Positions 41,271 to 49,323 of a stretch of 64,000 bases of DNA are shown here, piece after piece (positions within the stretch are counted from its first letter, which is position 1; each line of letters begins with the position of its first letter). The stretch covers positions 62,001-126,000 of the forward strand of contig NZ_FNIR01000001.1 in NCBI RefSeq assembly GCF_900103975.1, read 5' to 3'. Origin of the DNA: Klenkia soli (GTDB lineage Bacteria; Actinomycetota; Actinomycetes; Mycobacteriales; Geodermatophilaceae). The position numbers and the translations under genes are program-made. The notes beneath the pieces are model-generated. The model saw only the letters and a program-made list of their open reading frames with translations. It searched no databases and was not told the origin of the DNA.

Positions 41271-41410
41271 GCCGCCACCCTCGACGGGGCCCGCGTCGTC
41301 GTCCAGCGGGTTCGCGGAGAGCCGATGCATCGTGCACGACCGGACGGGTAGGGCCTCCTGCGACGACGTCACCGCCCCGGTGGCGCAGAGCAGCTGGAGG
41401 TAGCACCCGC

Positions 41411-42082
41411 ATGTCCGTGATGGCCATCATCGGAGCCGGTCGGGGCCTGGGCGCCCAGGTCGCGCGCACGTTCGGCGCGCAGGGCTACGACATCGCCCTG
41501 ATCGCCCGCAACCAGCAGCGGGTCACCGACCTGGCGCACGACCTGTCGGCCGAGGGGATCACCGCGGGCGGGTTCGTCGCCGACGTGCGCGACCCCGACT
41601 CCATCACCCACACCCTGGAGACCGTGGCGCAGGCGATGGGGCCGATCGAGGTGCTGCAGTACAGCCCGCTGCCGGACAAGACCTTCCTGCGCCCGGTGCT
41701 CGAGACCACCGTCGCCGACCTGGTCGGGCCGGTCGAGTTCTCGATCTACGGCCCGGTCGCCGCCGTGCGCCAGGTGCTGCCGGGCATGCGGTACCTGCCC
41801 GAGGGCGCGAAGCCCTCGATCCTGTTCGTCAACGGCGGGTCGGCGACCGTGCCGAACAAGGGCGTGGCCGGCACCAGCGTCGCCTTCGCCGGGCTGACCG
41901 CCTACGCCCAGCTGCTGCACGAGGTGCTCGGCGAGGAGGGCATCCAGGTCTCGCAGCTGATCATCCCGGGCGCGATGGTCGAGGGTGACCCGGTGAAGGG
42001 CCCCGACGTCATGGCCGGCCACCTCTGGGACCTGCACAGCCGCCGGGACGCCTTCCGGTTCACCGTGGAAGGTTCCGACTAG
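41411..42082 (+). CDS. SDR family NAD(P)-dependent oxidoreductase
   Basis: 223 residues. GAGRGLGAQVARTFG is the cofactor motif and the later VADVRDPDS matches the adenine-binding Asp region. The usual serine and YxxxK motifs are not evident: the expected positions read LFVNGGSATVPNKGVAG and AFAGLTAYAQLLHEVL. It may be an atypical or non-classical SDR. A GGAGGT ribosome site precedes ATG 41411. Converges with the DUF1684 gene, overlapping by four bases. Confidence 0.8.
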   Translation: MSVMAIIGAGRGLGAQVARTFGAQGYDIALIARNQQRVTDLAHDLSAEGITAGGFVADVRDPDSITHTLETVAQAMGPIEVLQYSPLPDKTFLRPVLETTVADLVGPVEFSIYGPVAAVRQVLPGMRYLPEGAKPSILFVNGGSATVPNKGVAGTSVAFAGLTAYAQLLHEVLGEEGIQVSQLIIPGAMVEGDPVKGPDVMAGHLWDLHSRRDAFRFTVEGSD

Positions 42083-42915
42083 CTGAGGACGGCTCCGTTG
42101 TCGGTGGGGCGGGCGACGCCGCGGGTCGTCGGCGTCCGCTCCCCCGCCTCGACGCGCAGCGGCAGCCGGTTCTCGGCCGGGGGCAGCGGGCAGGTGGCCA
42201 GGTCGGTGTAGGCGCAGGGCAGGTTCGCGGCCCGGTTGAGGTCGACGGTCACCCGCCCGTCGGCGTCGGGCACCAGGTGCAGCGAGCGGAACGCGTAGGT
42301 GGTGTCGCCCGAGGTCTCGTCCGAGAAGAGGACCGTCAGGGCACCCTCGCCGTGCCCCGGGAAGGCGCGCAGCGACAACGGCCGGCCCGCGAGCTCGAAC
42401 TCGATGGTCCCGGGAGCGTCGTAGACGTGCTGCACGCCCTCGAACGCCCCGCCCACGGTGGTCGGCTCCGGGGCCGCGAACGGCACGAACCGGCCCCCGA
42501 CGGCCCATCGCGGGTCAGCCGGGTAGGCGGGCGTGCCCGGGTGGCCCAGCCGCAGCGGAGACCGCGGGTCGCGCAGCCGGACGACGTACCGCCCGCCCCG
42601 CTCGGCCACCTCCACCGCGGTCTCGCCCGCCGCGGTGAGGACGCTCTCGCGGAGACCCAGCTCGCCGAACACGTGCTCCCCCACGACCGGCACACCGTCG
42701 ACGAGCAGCTCCTCGCCCTCGTCGACCGTGACCACCACGCCCCGCGCGCCAGCCGACCAGCGCCCCGGCACCCCCTCGATCGCCACCGGCTCGGCGGTCA
42801 GCCAGGCCAACGCGGTCACCGAGAGGAACCCGTGCGGCGAGGCGAGGGAGGCCTCCTTGCCCTCGTGCCACTGCGTCCAGTCGCGGGCGAAGGTGTCGGT
42901 CACGGTGCTGGTCAC
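42079..42915 (-). CDS. DUF1684 family protein
   Basis: 278 residues. Characteristic pieces of DUF1684: WHEGKEASLASPHGFLSVTALAWL, RWAVGGRFVPFAAPEPTTVG, LVPDADGRVTVDLNRAANLPCAYTDLATCPLPP. The last segment, with a predicted small cysteine-containing loop, is the most conserved part of the family. Activity unknown. GTG 42915 is preceded by GGAGG. Confidence 0.88.
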   Translation of the reverse strand: MTSTVTDTFARDWTQWHEGKEASLASPHGFLSVTALAWLTAEPVAIEGVPGRWSAGARGVVVTVDEGEELLVDGVPVVGEHVFGELGLRESVLTAAGETAVEVAERGGRYVVRLRDPRSPLRLGHPGTPAYPADPRWAVGGRFVPFAAPEPTTVGGAFEGVQHVYDAPGTIEFELAGRPLSLRAFPGHGEGALTVLFSDETSGDTTYAFRSLHLVPDADGRVTVDLNRAANLPCAYTDLATCPLPPAENRLPLRVEAGERTPTTRGVARPTDNGAVLS

Positions 42916-42996
42916 GGTTCCTCCAGGGCGGGTCGGCGTCTCACCGGGCCCAACCCCGCCGGACCGGCCGGCGATTCCCACCAGATCAGTAGGCTT

Positions 42997-43503
42997 TCAC
43001 CCGGCGGTCTGGACGGCGATCTCGCCGGTGCGCAGCGCGGGGTGCCGCCCGGCGGCGGTGAGCACGGCCCGGGCGGTCAGCGCGGCACCGGGGTGGGCGG
43101 CCATGCGGAGCGCCCGGGCGCTGAACAGCGCCTCGGTGCCCGGCGGCACGACCAGGAGCTCCAGGTGCAGCTGCTCGGGCCCGCAGGTCAGCGACACCAG
43201 CTGCGGGTCCCCGGTGCCGAACCCGCCGACCCGCACGATCCGCTCCCCCACCGCCAGCTTGCGCGGGACGACGTGCCAGGTGCTGAACGGGTAGGTGAAC
43301 CGGGTCACGAACACCCCGCGACGGCCCAGCGCGGCGACCAGTTCCGGCAGCTCGACGGCCAGGTCGGTCGACCGGGGCCACCACGCGCCGTGCAGGCCGG
43401 GGCCCGCATCGGTGCGCAGGCTGACCCGGACGTCGATCCCACCGCGGAAACCCGGGAGCTCCTGCTCACCGATCCACGCTGCCCGGTCGGCCACCGGCAC
43501 CAC
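42997..43503 (-). CDS. DUF5994 family protein
   Basis: About 168 residues from GTG 43503 (GTGs at 43500 and 43494 are alternatives); a GGAGGAG stretch lies just upstream. The pattern HGAWWPRSTDLAVELPELVAAL, RKLAVGERIVRVGGFGTGDP, HLELLVVPPGTE is typical of DUF5994, a family of unknown function common in actinobacteria. The normal family length is similar. Confidence 0.78.
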   Translation of the reverse strand: MVPVADRAAWIGEQELPGFRGGIDVRVSLRTDAGPGLHGAWWPRSTDLAVELPELVAALGRRGVFVTRFTYPFSTWHVVPRKLAVGERIVRVGGFGTGDPQLVSLTCGPEQLHLELLVVPPGTEALFSARALRMAAHPGAALTARAVLTAAGRHPALRTGEIAVQTAG

Positions 43504-43658
43504 ACCCCTTGCTCCTCCGGAGCCACCGGCTCCGGGGAGAACGCTATTCGCGGCCGCCGGGCCACCGGCCCGGACACGCCACGTCCCAGGCGCCCCGCAG
43601 ACCCCACGGCCAGCCCTCACGCTGGGTGATCCGTCGACCGCGGCACACCTCACACGAC

Positions 43659-43693
43659 GACGCCCCCGCCACCACAGGGGTGACGGGGGCGTC
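43659..43693 (-). terminator. Terminator of typA
   Basis: GACGCCCCCG and CGGGGGCGTC form a 10-bp stem 15 bases beyond the typA stop. Confidence 0.75.
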
Positions 43694-43707
43694 GGCTGCA
43701 CCGCTGG

Positions 43708-45600
43708 TTACTCGGGCTTCGGCTTCTTGTTGCGCTGGCGGCCGCGGACGGTCTGGTCGAGCTCGACCTTGCGGATCCGCACGACGGTCGGGGTGACCTC
43801 GACGCACTCGTCCTCGGCGCAGAACTCCAGCGCCTGCTCCAGGTTCAGGATGCGCGGCGGGATGAGCCGCTCCAGCTCCTCGGAGGTGGACTTGCGCATG
43901 TTGGTGAGCTTCTTCTCCTTGGTGATGTTCACGTCCATGTCGTCGGGACGCGAGTTCTCACCGACCAGCATGCCCTCGTAGACCTCGGTGCCGGGCTCGA
44001 CCATCATCGAGCCGCGCTCCTGCAGCGAGAACATCGAGTAGGTGGTCGCCACGCCGGAGCGGTCGGCCACCAGCGAGCCGGTCGGCCGGGCGCGCATGTC
44101 GCCCAGCCACGGCTCGTAGCCCTCGAGCACGTGGTTGAACACGCCGGTGCCGCGGGTCTCGGTGAGGAACTCGGTGCGGAACCCGATGAGCCCGCGCGAG
44201 GGGGCGACGTACTCCATGCGCGCCCACCCGGTGTCGTGGTGCACCAGGTTCTCCAGCCGGGCCTTGCGGACGGCCAGCGCCTGGGTGAGCGTGCCGACGT
44301 ACTCACCGGGCGTGTCGATGGTGACCCGCTCGACGGGCTCGTGCAGCTTGCCGTCGACGGTCTTGGTGACCACCTGCGGGCGGCCGACGGTGAGCTCGAA
44401 GTCCTCGCGGCGCAGCTGCTCGACCAGGATCGCCAGGGCCAGCTCGCCGCGGCCCTGCATCTCCCAGGTGTCGGGGCGCTCGGTGGGCAGCATGCGCACC
44501 GAGACGTTGCCGACCAGCTCCTGGTCCAGGCGGTTCTTGATCAGGCGGGCGGTGACCTTCTTGCCCGACTTGCCCGACAACGGCGAGGTGTTGATGCCGA
44601 TGGTGATCGAGATCGAGGGCTCGTCGACGGTGAGCGCCGGCAGCGGGCGCGGGTCGTCGGGGTCGGCCAGCGTGTCGCCGATGCCGATGTCCTCGATGCC
44701 GGCGATGGCGACCAGGTCTCCGGGCCCCGCGCTGTCGGCCGGCACGCGGGTCAGGCCCTCGGTGGCCAGCAGCTCGGTGATCTTGACCTTGGTGATGGTG
44801 CCGTCGACCTTGCACCAGGCGACCTGCTGGCCGCGCTTCATCTCGCCGGAGTGGATGCGCAGCAGGGCCAGGCGACCGAGGAACGGCGAGGCGTCGAGGT
44901 TGGTGACCTGCGCGCGCAGCGGCTCCTCGGCGTCGTACTCGGGGGCCGGGATGGTGTCCAGCAGCGTCTTGACCAGCGGGCCGAGGTCCGGGCTGTCGGG
45001 GACGGTGCCGTTCTCGGGCTTGTTCATCGACGCCTGGCCGGTGCGGCCGTTGCAGTAGACGATCGGGAACTCGAGGGTCTCGGCGGGCAGGCCGGCGTCC
45101 TCGAGGAGCTCCATGAACAGCTCGTAGCACTCGTCGACGACCTCGTCGATGCGGGCGTCGCCGCGGTCGGTCTTGTTGACCGCGAGGATCACCGGCATCC
45201 CCTTGGCCAGCGCCTTGCGCAGCACGAAGCGGGTCTGCGGCAGCGGGCCCTCGGAGGCGTCGACCAGCAGCACGACGCCGTCGACCATGGACAGGCCGCG
45301 CTCGACCTCACCGCCGAAGTCGGCGTGGCCGGGGGTGTCGACGATGTTGACGATCACCGGGTCGCCGTTCTCGTCGGCCAGGTGGATCGCGGTGTTCTTC
45401 GCGAGGATGGTGATGCCGCGCTCGCGCTCGAGGTCCATGGAGTCCATGACCCGGTCCTGCGTGGAGTCGTTGTCGGTGCCCTCGCCCTTGGCGCGGCCGA
45501 GTGCGCCGGCCTGCCGGAGCAGGGCGTCGACCAGGGTCGTCTTGCCGTGGTCGACGTGGGCGACGATCGCCACGTTGCGCAGGTCGTTACGGGTGGGCAT
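43708..45600 (-). CDS. typA: Ribosome-associated translational GTPase TypA/BipA
   Basis: EF-G-like GTPase of 630 residues. G motifs: [14 protein letters not shown] (G1), RERGITI (G2), [11 protein letters not shown] (G3) and NKTDR (G4). The TypA-specific C-terminal domain appears as [16 protein letters not shown] and the [27 protein letters not shown] block. It binds the 70S ribosome, aids 50S assembly and supports stress growth. Full length; ATG 45600 has AGGTGC upstream. Confidence 0.97.
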   Translation of the reverse strand: MPTRNDLRNVAIVAHVDHGKTTLVDALLRQAGALGRAKGEGTDNDSTQDRVMDSMDLERERGITILAKNTAIHLADENGDPVIVNIVDTPGHADFGGEVERGLSMVDGVVLLVDASEGPLPQTRFVLRKALAKGMPVILAVNKTDRGDARIDEVVDECYELFMELLEDAGLPAETLEFPIVYCNGRTGQASMNKPENGTVPDSPDLGPLVKTLLDTIPAPEYDAEEPLRAQVTNLDASPFLGRLALLRIHSGEMKRGQQVAWCKVDGTITKVKITELLATEGLTRVPADSAGPGDLVAIAGIEDIGIGDTLADPDDPRPLPALTVDEPSISITIGINTSPLSGKSGKKVTARLIKNRLDQELVGNVSVRMLPTERPDTWEMQGRGELALAILVEQLRREDFELTVGRPQVVTKTVDGKLHEPVERVTIDTPGEYVGTLTQALAVRKARLENLVHHDTGWARMEYVAPSRGLIGFRTEFLTETRGTGVFNHVLEGYEPWLGDMRARPTGSLVADRSGVATTYSMFSLQERGSMMVEPGTEVYEGMLVGENSRPDDMDVNITKEKKLTNMRKSTSEELERLIPPRILNLEQALEFCAEDECVEVTPTVVRIRKVELDQTVRGRQRNKKPKPE

Positions 45601-45694
45601 GCGAAAGGCACCTCAGGAGATCGGGGTTCGCAGCGCTGCACGCCGCGGGGTCGCCGACCGGCGACCCTCCCATGGTACGGGGAATCCGAGCGCC

Positions 45695-46030
45695 TCAGGC
45701 CCGCTGTGACCGGTCAGCCACCCCGTAGGTGATGCCCGAGGCCACGATCGTGACCACGCTCACGGCTAGCCAGGCCGGCCAGCCGACCCCGATGGCCAGC
45801 ACGTGGGCCAGGACGAAGGCGACCAGGTAGACGGCGGCCAGCCCGGCGGTGACGGCCCAGCCGCGCCGCCGGCGCCACAGCCACCCGGCTGCGACGCCGC
45901 CGGCCACGAAGACCACCCCGCCCAGGGCCCGGACGCCGGTGCCCTGCGCGATCGCGAACCCGGCCGCCAGGCCGACGGCCACCGGGAGGGCGCTGGGCAG
46001 GGACGTGCGCGCCAGGGTGTTGATCGACAT
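45695..46030 (-). CDS. Hypothetical membrane protein
   Basis: 111 residues with four hydrophobic segments ([78 protein letters not shown]). No family recognised. ATG 46030. Lies 17 bases downstream of the DsbA-type gene and could be co-transcribed with it. Confidence 0.7.
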   Translation of the reverse strand: MSINTLARTSLPSALPVAVGLAAGFAIAQGTGVRALGGVVFVAGGVAAGWLWRRRRGWAVTAGLAAVYLVAFVLAHVLAIGVGWPAWLAVSVVTIVASGITYGVADRSQRA

Positions 46031-46047
46031 GGCTCCAGTGTCCCCGA

Positions 46048-46839
46048 TCAGCTGGACGCGGCCTGGACGGCGGCGGTGAGCCCAGCGGCGGACAGGTCGG
46101 TCAGCTTCGTGCCGTCGACCAGCACGGTGGGCGTGCCGGTGACGCCGTCCTTCGACGCCTGGTCCTCGGCACCCTTGACCCACTCCCCGTAGACCAGGTC
46201 GCGGATGTCGGCGGCGACGTCCTCACCGGTGGCCCCGGCCTGCTCCGCGTAGGCGACGAGCTGGTCGTCGGTGAGCCCGGAGCCGGTGCGCTCGTCGGGC
46301 TGGTTGGCGTACAGGAGGTCGTGGAACGTCTCGTAGGCGTCCGACCCGGCGCTGGAGGCCACCACGGCCGCCGCGTTCAGCGCCCGGGTGGAGTAGTCGT
46401 CGTTCTGCGACGAGTCCAGGAACGCCATGCCGTGGTACACGATCTGCACGGTGCCGGCCTCGGCGAGCTGCTCGAGGGTCGAGCCGGCGGCGTCCTCGAA
46501 GTCCTTGCAGTTGGGGCACTGGAAGTCCTCGTAGAGGTCCACCGTCACCGGGGCGTCGGCCTGGCCGACGGTGAAGGTGTAGCCGTTGCCGCCGGCGGAG
46601 GTGCCGTCGGGGCGGGCGGCGTCGGCGTCGGTCGAGGTCCGCGAGGTCTGGACGACGATCGCGACCACCACGGCGATCACCACGACGGCGGCGGCGACCG
46701 CACCACCCAGGACCGTGCGACGGCGGCGCTGCTCGGCCGCCCGTGCGGCGGCCTCGGCGGCGCGCTTCGCGGCGATGCGCTCGCGGGCGGCGGCCTTCTT
46801 GCCCGCCCCGCGGGCGGGGTTCTTGTTCGGGTCAGCCAT
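46048..46839 (-). CDS. DsbA-family thioredoxin-fold membrane-anchored protein
   Basis: 263 residues: a basic, alanine-rich cytoplasmic part (AAARERIAAKRAAEAAARAAE), one membrane helix (VLGGAVAAAVVVIAVVVAIVV) and an extracytoplasmic thioredoxin domain with the active site FQCPNC and the cis-proline loop GVTGTPTVLVDG. Such proteins form or isomerise disulfides outside the membrane. Overlaps the MauE gene by eight bases, a common pairing. Confidence 0.92.
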   Translation of the reverse strand: MADPNKNPARGAGKKAAARERIAAKRAAEAAARAAEQRRRRTVLGGAVAAAVVVIAVVVAIVVQTSRTSTDADAARPDGTSAGGNGYTFTVGQADAPVTVDLYEDFQCPNCKDFEDAAGSTLEQLAEAGTVQIVYHGMAFLDSSQNDDYSTRALNAAAVVASSAGSDAYETFHDLLYANQPDERTGSGLTDDQLVAYAEQAGATGEDVAADIRDLVYGEWVKGAEDQASKDGVTGTPTVLVDGTKLTDLSAAGLTAAVQAASS

Positions 46840-47305
46840 GGACGGGCTCCAGACGGTTCGAGAGGGCGAGGCGGGAGTGCGGCCAGCGGGCCAGCGCGAG
46901 GGCGACCAGCAGCAGCGCGGTGTCGCGGACGACCTCCCACGGGTAGGCGGTCTGGCCGGCGGCGACCTCTCCGCCCCCGCCGAAGCAGCCGCAGTCGATC
47001 TGCAGGCCCCGCGCCCACGCCGACGAGACCCCGGCGAGGAAGACGACCATGAGGACGGCGGCGGCGACGGCCGCCGTCCGCACGAACACCCCGACCAGCA
47101 GGGCGAGGCCGACGAGGATCTCCAGCACCGGCAGCCCGAAGGCGACCGGGCCGACGACGGCCTCGGGCAGCAGGCGGTAGGCGCGGACCGCGCGGACGGC
47201 CTCGGCGGGGTCGGGCAGCTTCAGCGCACCGGCCACGACGAGGACGCCGCCCAGCAGCAGCCGGGCGGCGGTGGCCAGCCAGGGGCGCACGAGGTCGGAC
47301 GACAC
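46832..47305 (-). CDS. MauE/DoxX family membrane protein
   Basis: 157 residues with four membrane helices; conserved LRPWLATAARLLLGGVLVVAGALKL-type opening (split here by the start) and CGCFGG, the redox-type cysteine motif of the MauE family, at about residue 106. MauE proteins are thought to pass electrons or support disulfide formation with a DsbA-like partner, which here is the overlapping downstream gene. Start GTG 47305. Confidence 0.85.
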   Translation of the reverse strand: MSSDLVRPWLATAARLLLGGVLVVAGALKLPDPAEAVRAVRAYRLLPEAVVGPVAFGLPVLEILVGLALLVGVFVRTAAVAAAVLMVVFLAGVSSAWARGLQIDCGCFGGGGEVAAGQTAYPWEVVRDTALLLVALALARWPHSRLALSNRLEPVHG

Positions 47306-47351
47306 GGGTACATGGTCGTCCGCCGACGCCGATCAGTTCCTGGGACGCGCC

Positions 47352-48119
47352 TCAGAGTCCGCTGGCGAACTCCCGGACGCGGGCTGCGAACCGCTGCGGC
47401 TCGCGCAGGTGCGGGTGGTGGCCCAGGTCGGCGCCGGCGCCGTCGGTCCAGTGCTCGACGGTGGCGGTGGGGATGCGGGAGGTCAGCCAGTCGGCGTAGT
47501 CCGGGCCCGGGTCCAGCCCGTGCAACGAGAGCACGGGGACGTGGACGGCGGCGGCGGTGCGGTCGACGAAGGCGGCGAGGTCGGCGGGCGACCAGTCCAG
47601 CAGCGGTGTCCAGATGCCGGTGACGACGTCCTGCCGGGGACGGCGACGCGCGGCCAGAGCGGCGGCCTCGTCGTCCGGGGTGCTGCCCGTCATGGAGTCG
47701 AACATCGCCGCCACGAACCCCTCGAACTCGGCGGTGCTGCCGCGCAGCAGGGGTGCGGCCTGCTGCACCCCGGCCTGCAGGCCACCCAGGGCCAGGGGCT
47801 GGTCGACGTCCACGACCCCGCGGACGGGGTGCCGGGCGGCCAGCACGACGGCGAGCAGTCCGCCGAGGGAGTGGCCGACCACCAGCGGCGGGTCGGCCGG
47901 GTCGAGGACGGCGGCGACGTCGTCGGCCATGTCCTCGAGGTCGTAGCCCGCGGCGGACGGCGACGCGCCGTGGCCGCGCAGGTCGACCGACACGACGGTG
48001 GCCCACGGGGTGAGCAGCGGGACCACGGGCGCCCAGAAGGAGGAGTCCTCGGTGATGCCGTGCAGCAGGACGAGCGGCGGGCCGGAGCCCTCGACGGCGG
48101 TGGCGAGCTCGACGGTCAC
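47352..48119 (-). CDS. Alpha/beta hydrolase
   Basis: 255 residues. LVLLHGITEDSSFW supplies the oxyanion loop, VVGHSLGGLLAV the nucleophile serine, and GLDPGPDYADWL plus the late DLGHHPHLREP the Asp and His region. Likely an esterase or related hydrolase, substrate unknown. Stands alone between the MauE gene and the yceI terminator. Confidence 0.88.
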   Translation of the reverse strand: MTVELATAVEGSGPPLVLLHGITEDSSFWAPVVPLLTPWATVVSVDLRGHGASPSAAGYDLEDMADDVAAVLDPADPPLVVGHSLGGLLAVVLAARHPVRGVVDVDQPLALGGLQAGVQQAAPLLRGSTAEFEGFVAAMFDSMTGSTPDDEAAALAARRRPRQDVVTGIWTPLLDWSPADLAAFVDRTAAAVHVPVLSLHGLDPGPDYADWLTSRIPTATVEHWTDGAGADLGHHPHLREPQRFAARVREFASGL

Positions 48120-48141
48120 CCCCGCATGGTGCCGGACGCAC

Positions 48142-48179
48142 GACAGCCCCCGGTACCGCCTGCGGCACCGGGGGCTGTC
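48142..48179 (-). terminator. Terminator downstream of the YceI gene
   Basis: GACAGCCCCCGGT and ACCGGGGGCTGTC pair perfectly across a short loop, 10 bases past the YceI stop. Confidence 0.8.
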
Positions 48180-48188
48180 GTCAGCAGA

Positions 48189-48743
48189 TTACGAAGCGCG
48201 GAGCACGGCCTCGATCTCGAGCTCGACGGAGATCTTGTCGCCGACGACGACGCCGCCGCCGTCCATCGGCATGTCGATGTCCACGCCGAACTCCTTGCGG
48301 GAGATGTCGGTCTTGCCGGAGAAGCCGGCGCGCGTGCCGCCGTAGGCGTCCGGGCCGAAGCCGTTGAGCTCCAGGTCCAGGGTGGTCGGCTTGGTGATGC
48401 CCTTGATGGTGAGCTCGCCCTGGACGGTCCAGTCGTCGCCCTTGGGCTTGATCGCGGTGGAGCGGAAGGTCATCACGGTGTGGTTGCCGGTGTCGAAGAA
48501 GTCGGCGCTCTTGATGTGGGCGTCGCGCTGCTCCTGGCGGGTGTCGATCGAGTCCATGTCGACCGTGGCCTCGACGGTGGAGGCGGCCGGGTCCTCGGCG
48601 GTGACGATGGTGCCCTCGAACTTCGTGAAGTACCCGCGCACCTTGCTGACCATCATGTGCCGGACGGAGAACCCGACCGTCGAGTGGCTGGCGTCGATGT
48701 CCCAGGTGCCGGCCAGGTAGCCGGGGATCTGCGTGCTGGTCAT
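48189..48743 (-). CDS. YceI family protein
   Basis: 184 residues; lipocalin-like YceI fold that binds isoprenoid-type lipids in characterised members. Landmarks: AGTWDIDASHSTVGFSVRHM, VEATVDMDSIDTRQEQRDAH, DFFDTGNHTVMTFRS and GELTIKGITKPTTLDLEL. No signal peptide, so cytoplasmic. GGAGGT precedes ATG 48743. Divergent from a MarR regulator, with 90 bases containing two direct repeats between them. Confidence 0.93.
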   Translation of the reverse strand: MTSTQIPGYLAGTWDIDASHSTVGFSVRHMMVSKVRGYFTKFEGTIVTAEDPAASTVEATVDMDSIDTRQEQRDAHIKSADFFDTGNHTVMTFRSTAIKPKGDDWTVQGELTIKGITKPTTLDLELNGFGPDAYGGTRAGFSGKTDISRKEFGVDIDMPMDGGGVVVGDKISVELEIEAVLRAS

Positions 48744-48759
48744 GGTGACCTCCAAAGTC

Positions 48760-48808
48760 GTTGAGCGCTTGACTGCTTCGCCGGACCGTAGCGTAGTTGA
48801 AGGCTTGA
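48760..48808. promoter_or_regulatory. Direct repeats between yceI and marR-type genes
   Basis: GTTGAGCGCTTGA (48760-48772) and GTTGAAGGCTTGA (48796-48808) differ at two positions and are 36 bases apart start to start. Likely operators for the adjacent MarR protein. Confidence 0.5.
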
Positions 48809-48833
48809 GCATTCCGCTAGTACCCTTCTGGGC

Positions 48834-49316
48834 ATGTCCGAAGAGGTGTCGGCTCCGTCACAGCCCCGCTGGCTCAGCACCGAGGAGCAGCAGGCCTGGC
48901 GGGCCTGGCTCTACAGCACCCTGCTGCTGCAGGACCGGCTGGACCGCGACCTCACCCACGCCACCGGCATCTCCCATGCCTACTACGAGATCCTGGTGCA
49001 GTTGTCGGAGACCCCTGGCCGGGCCCTGCGCATGAGCGAGCTGGCCCAGCGGTGCCTGTCCTCCCGCAGCCGGTTGTCCCACGCGGTCTCGCGGCTCGAG
49101 GAGCGGGGCTGGGTGCGGCGCCAGGTGTGCGAGAGCGACGGCCGCGGGCAGCTCGCCGTGCTCACCGACGAGGGCTTCGCGGCCCTCGAGGAGGCGGCGC
49201 CGGTGCACGTGGACAGCGTGCGCACCCACCTGTTCGACCAGCTCAGCCCCGAGCAGGTCCGGTCGCTGCAGGACATCGGGCAGACCCTGCTGGCCCACCT
49301 CGACCCGCCCCGCTGA
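48834..49316 (+). CDS. MarR family transcriptional regulator
   Basis: 160 residues with a central winged helix-turn-helix: MSELAQRCLSSRSRLSHAVSRLEERGWVRRQV, then the wing CESDGRGQLAVLTDEG. N- and C-terminal helices form the dimer interface. Probably represses the divergent yceI gene and itself through the direct repeats between them. Ligand unknown. Confidence 0.92.
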   Translation: MSEEVSAPSQPRWLSTEEQQAWRAWLYSTLLLQDRLDRDLTHATGISHAYYEILVQLSETPGRALRMSELAQRCLSSRSRLSHAVSRLEERGWVRRQVCESDGRGQLAVLTDEGFAALEEAAPVHVDSVRTHLFDQLSPEQVRSLQDIGQTLLAHLDPPR

Positions 49317-49323
49317 CGACCGG

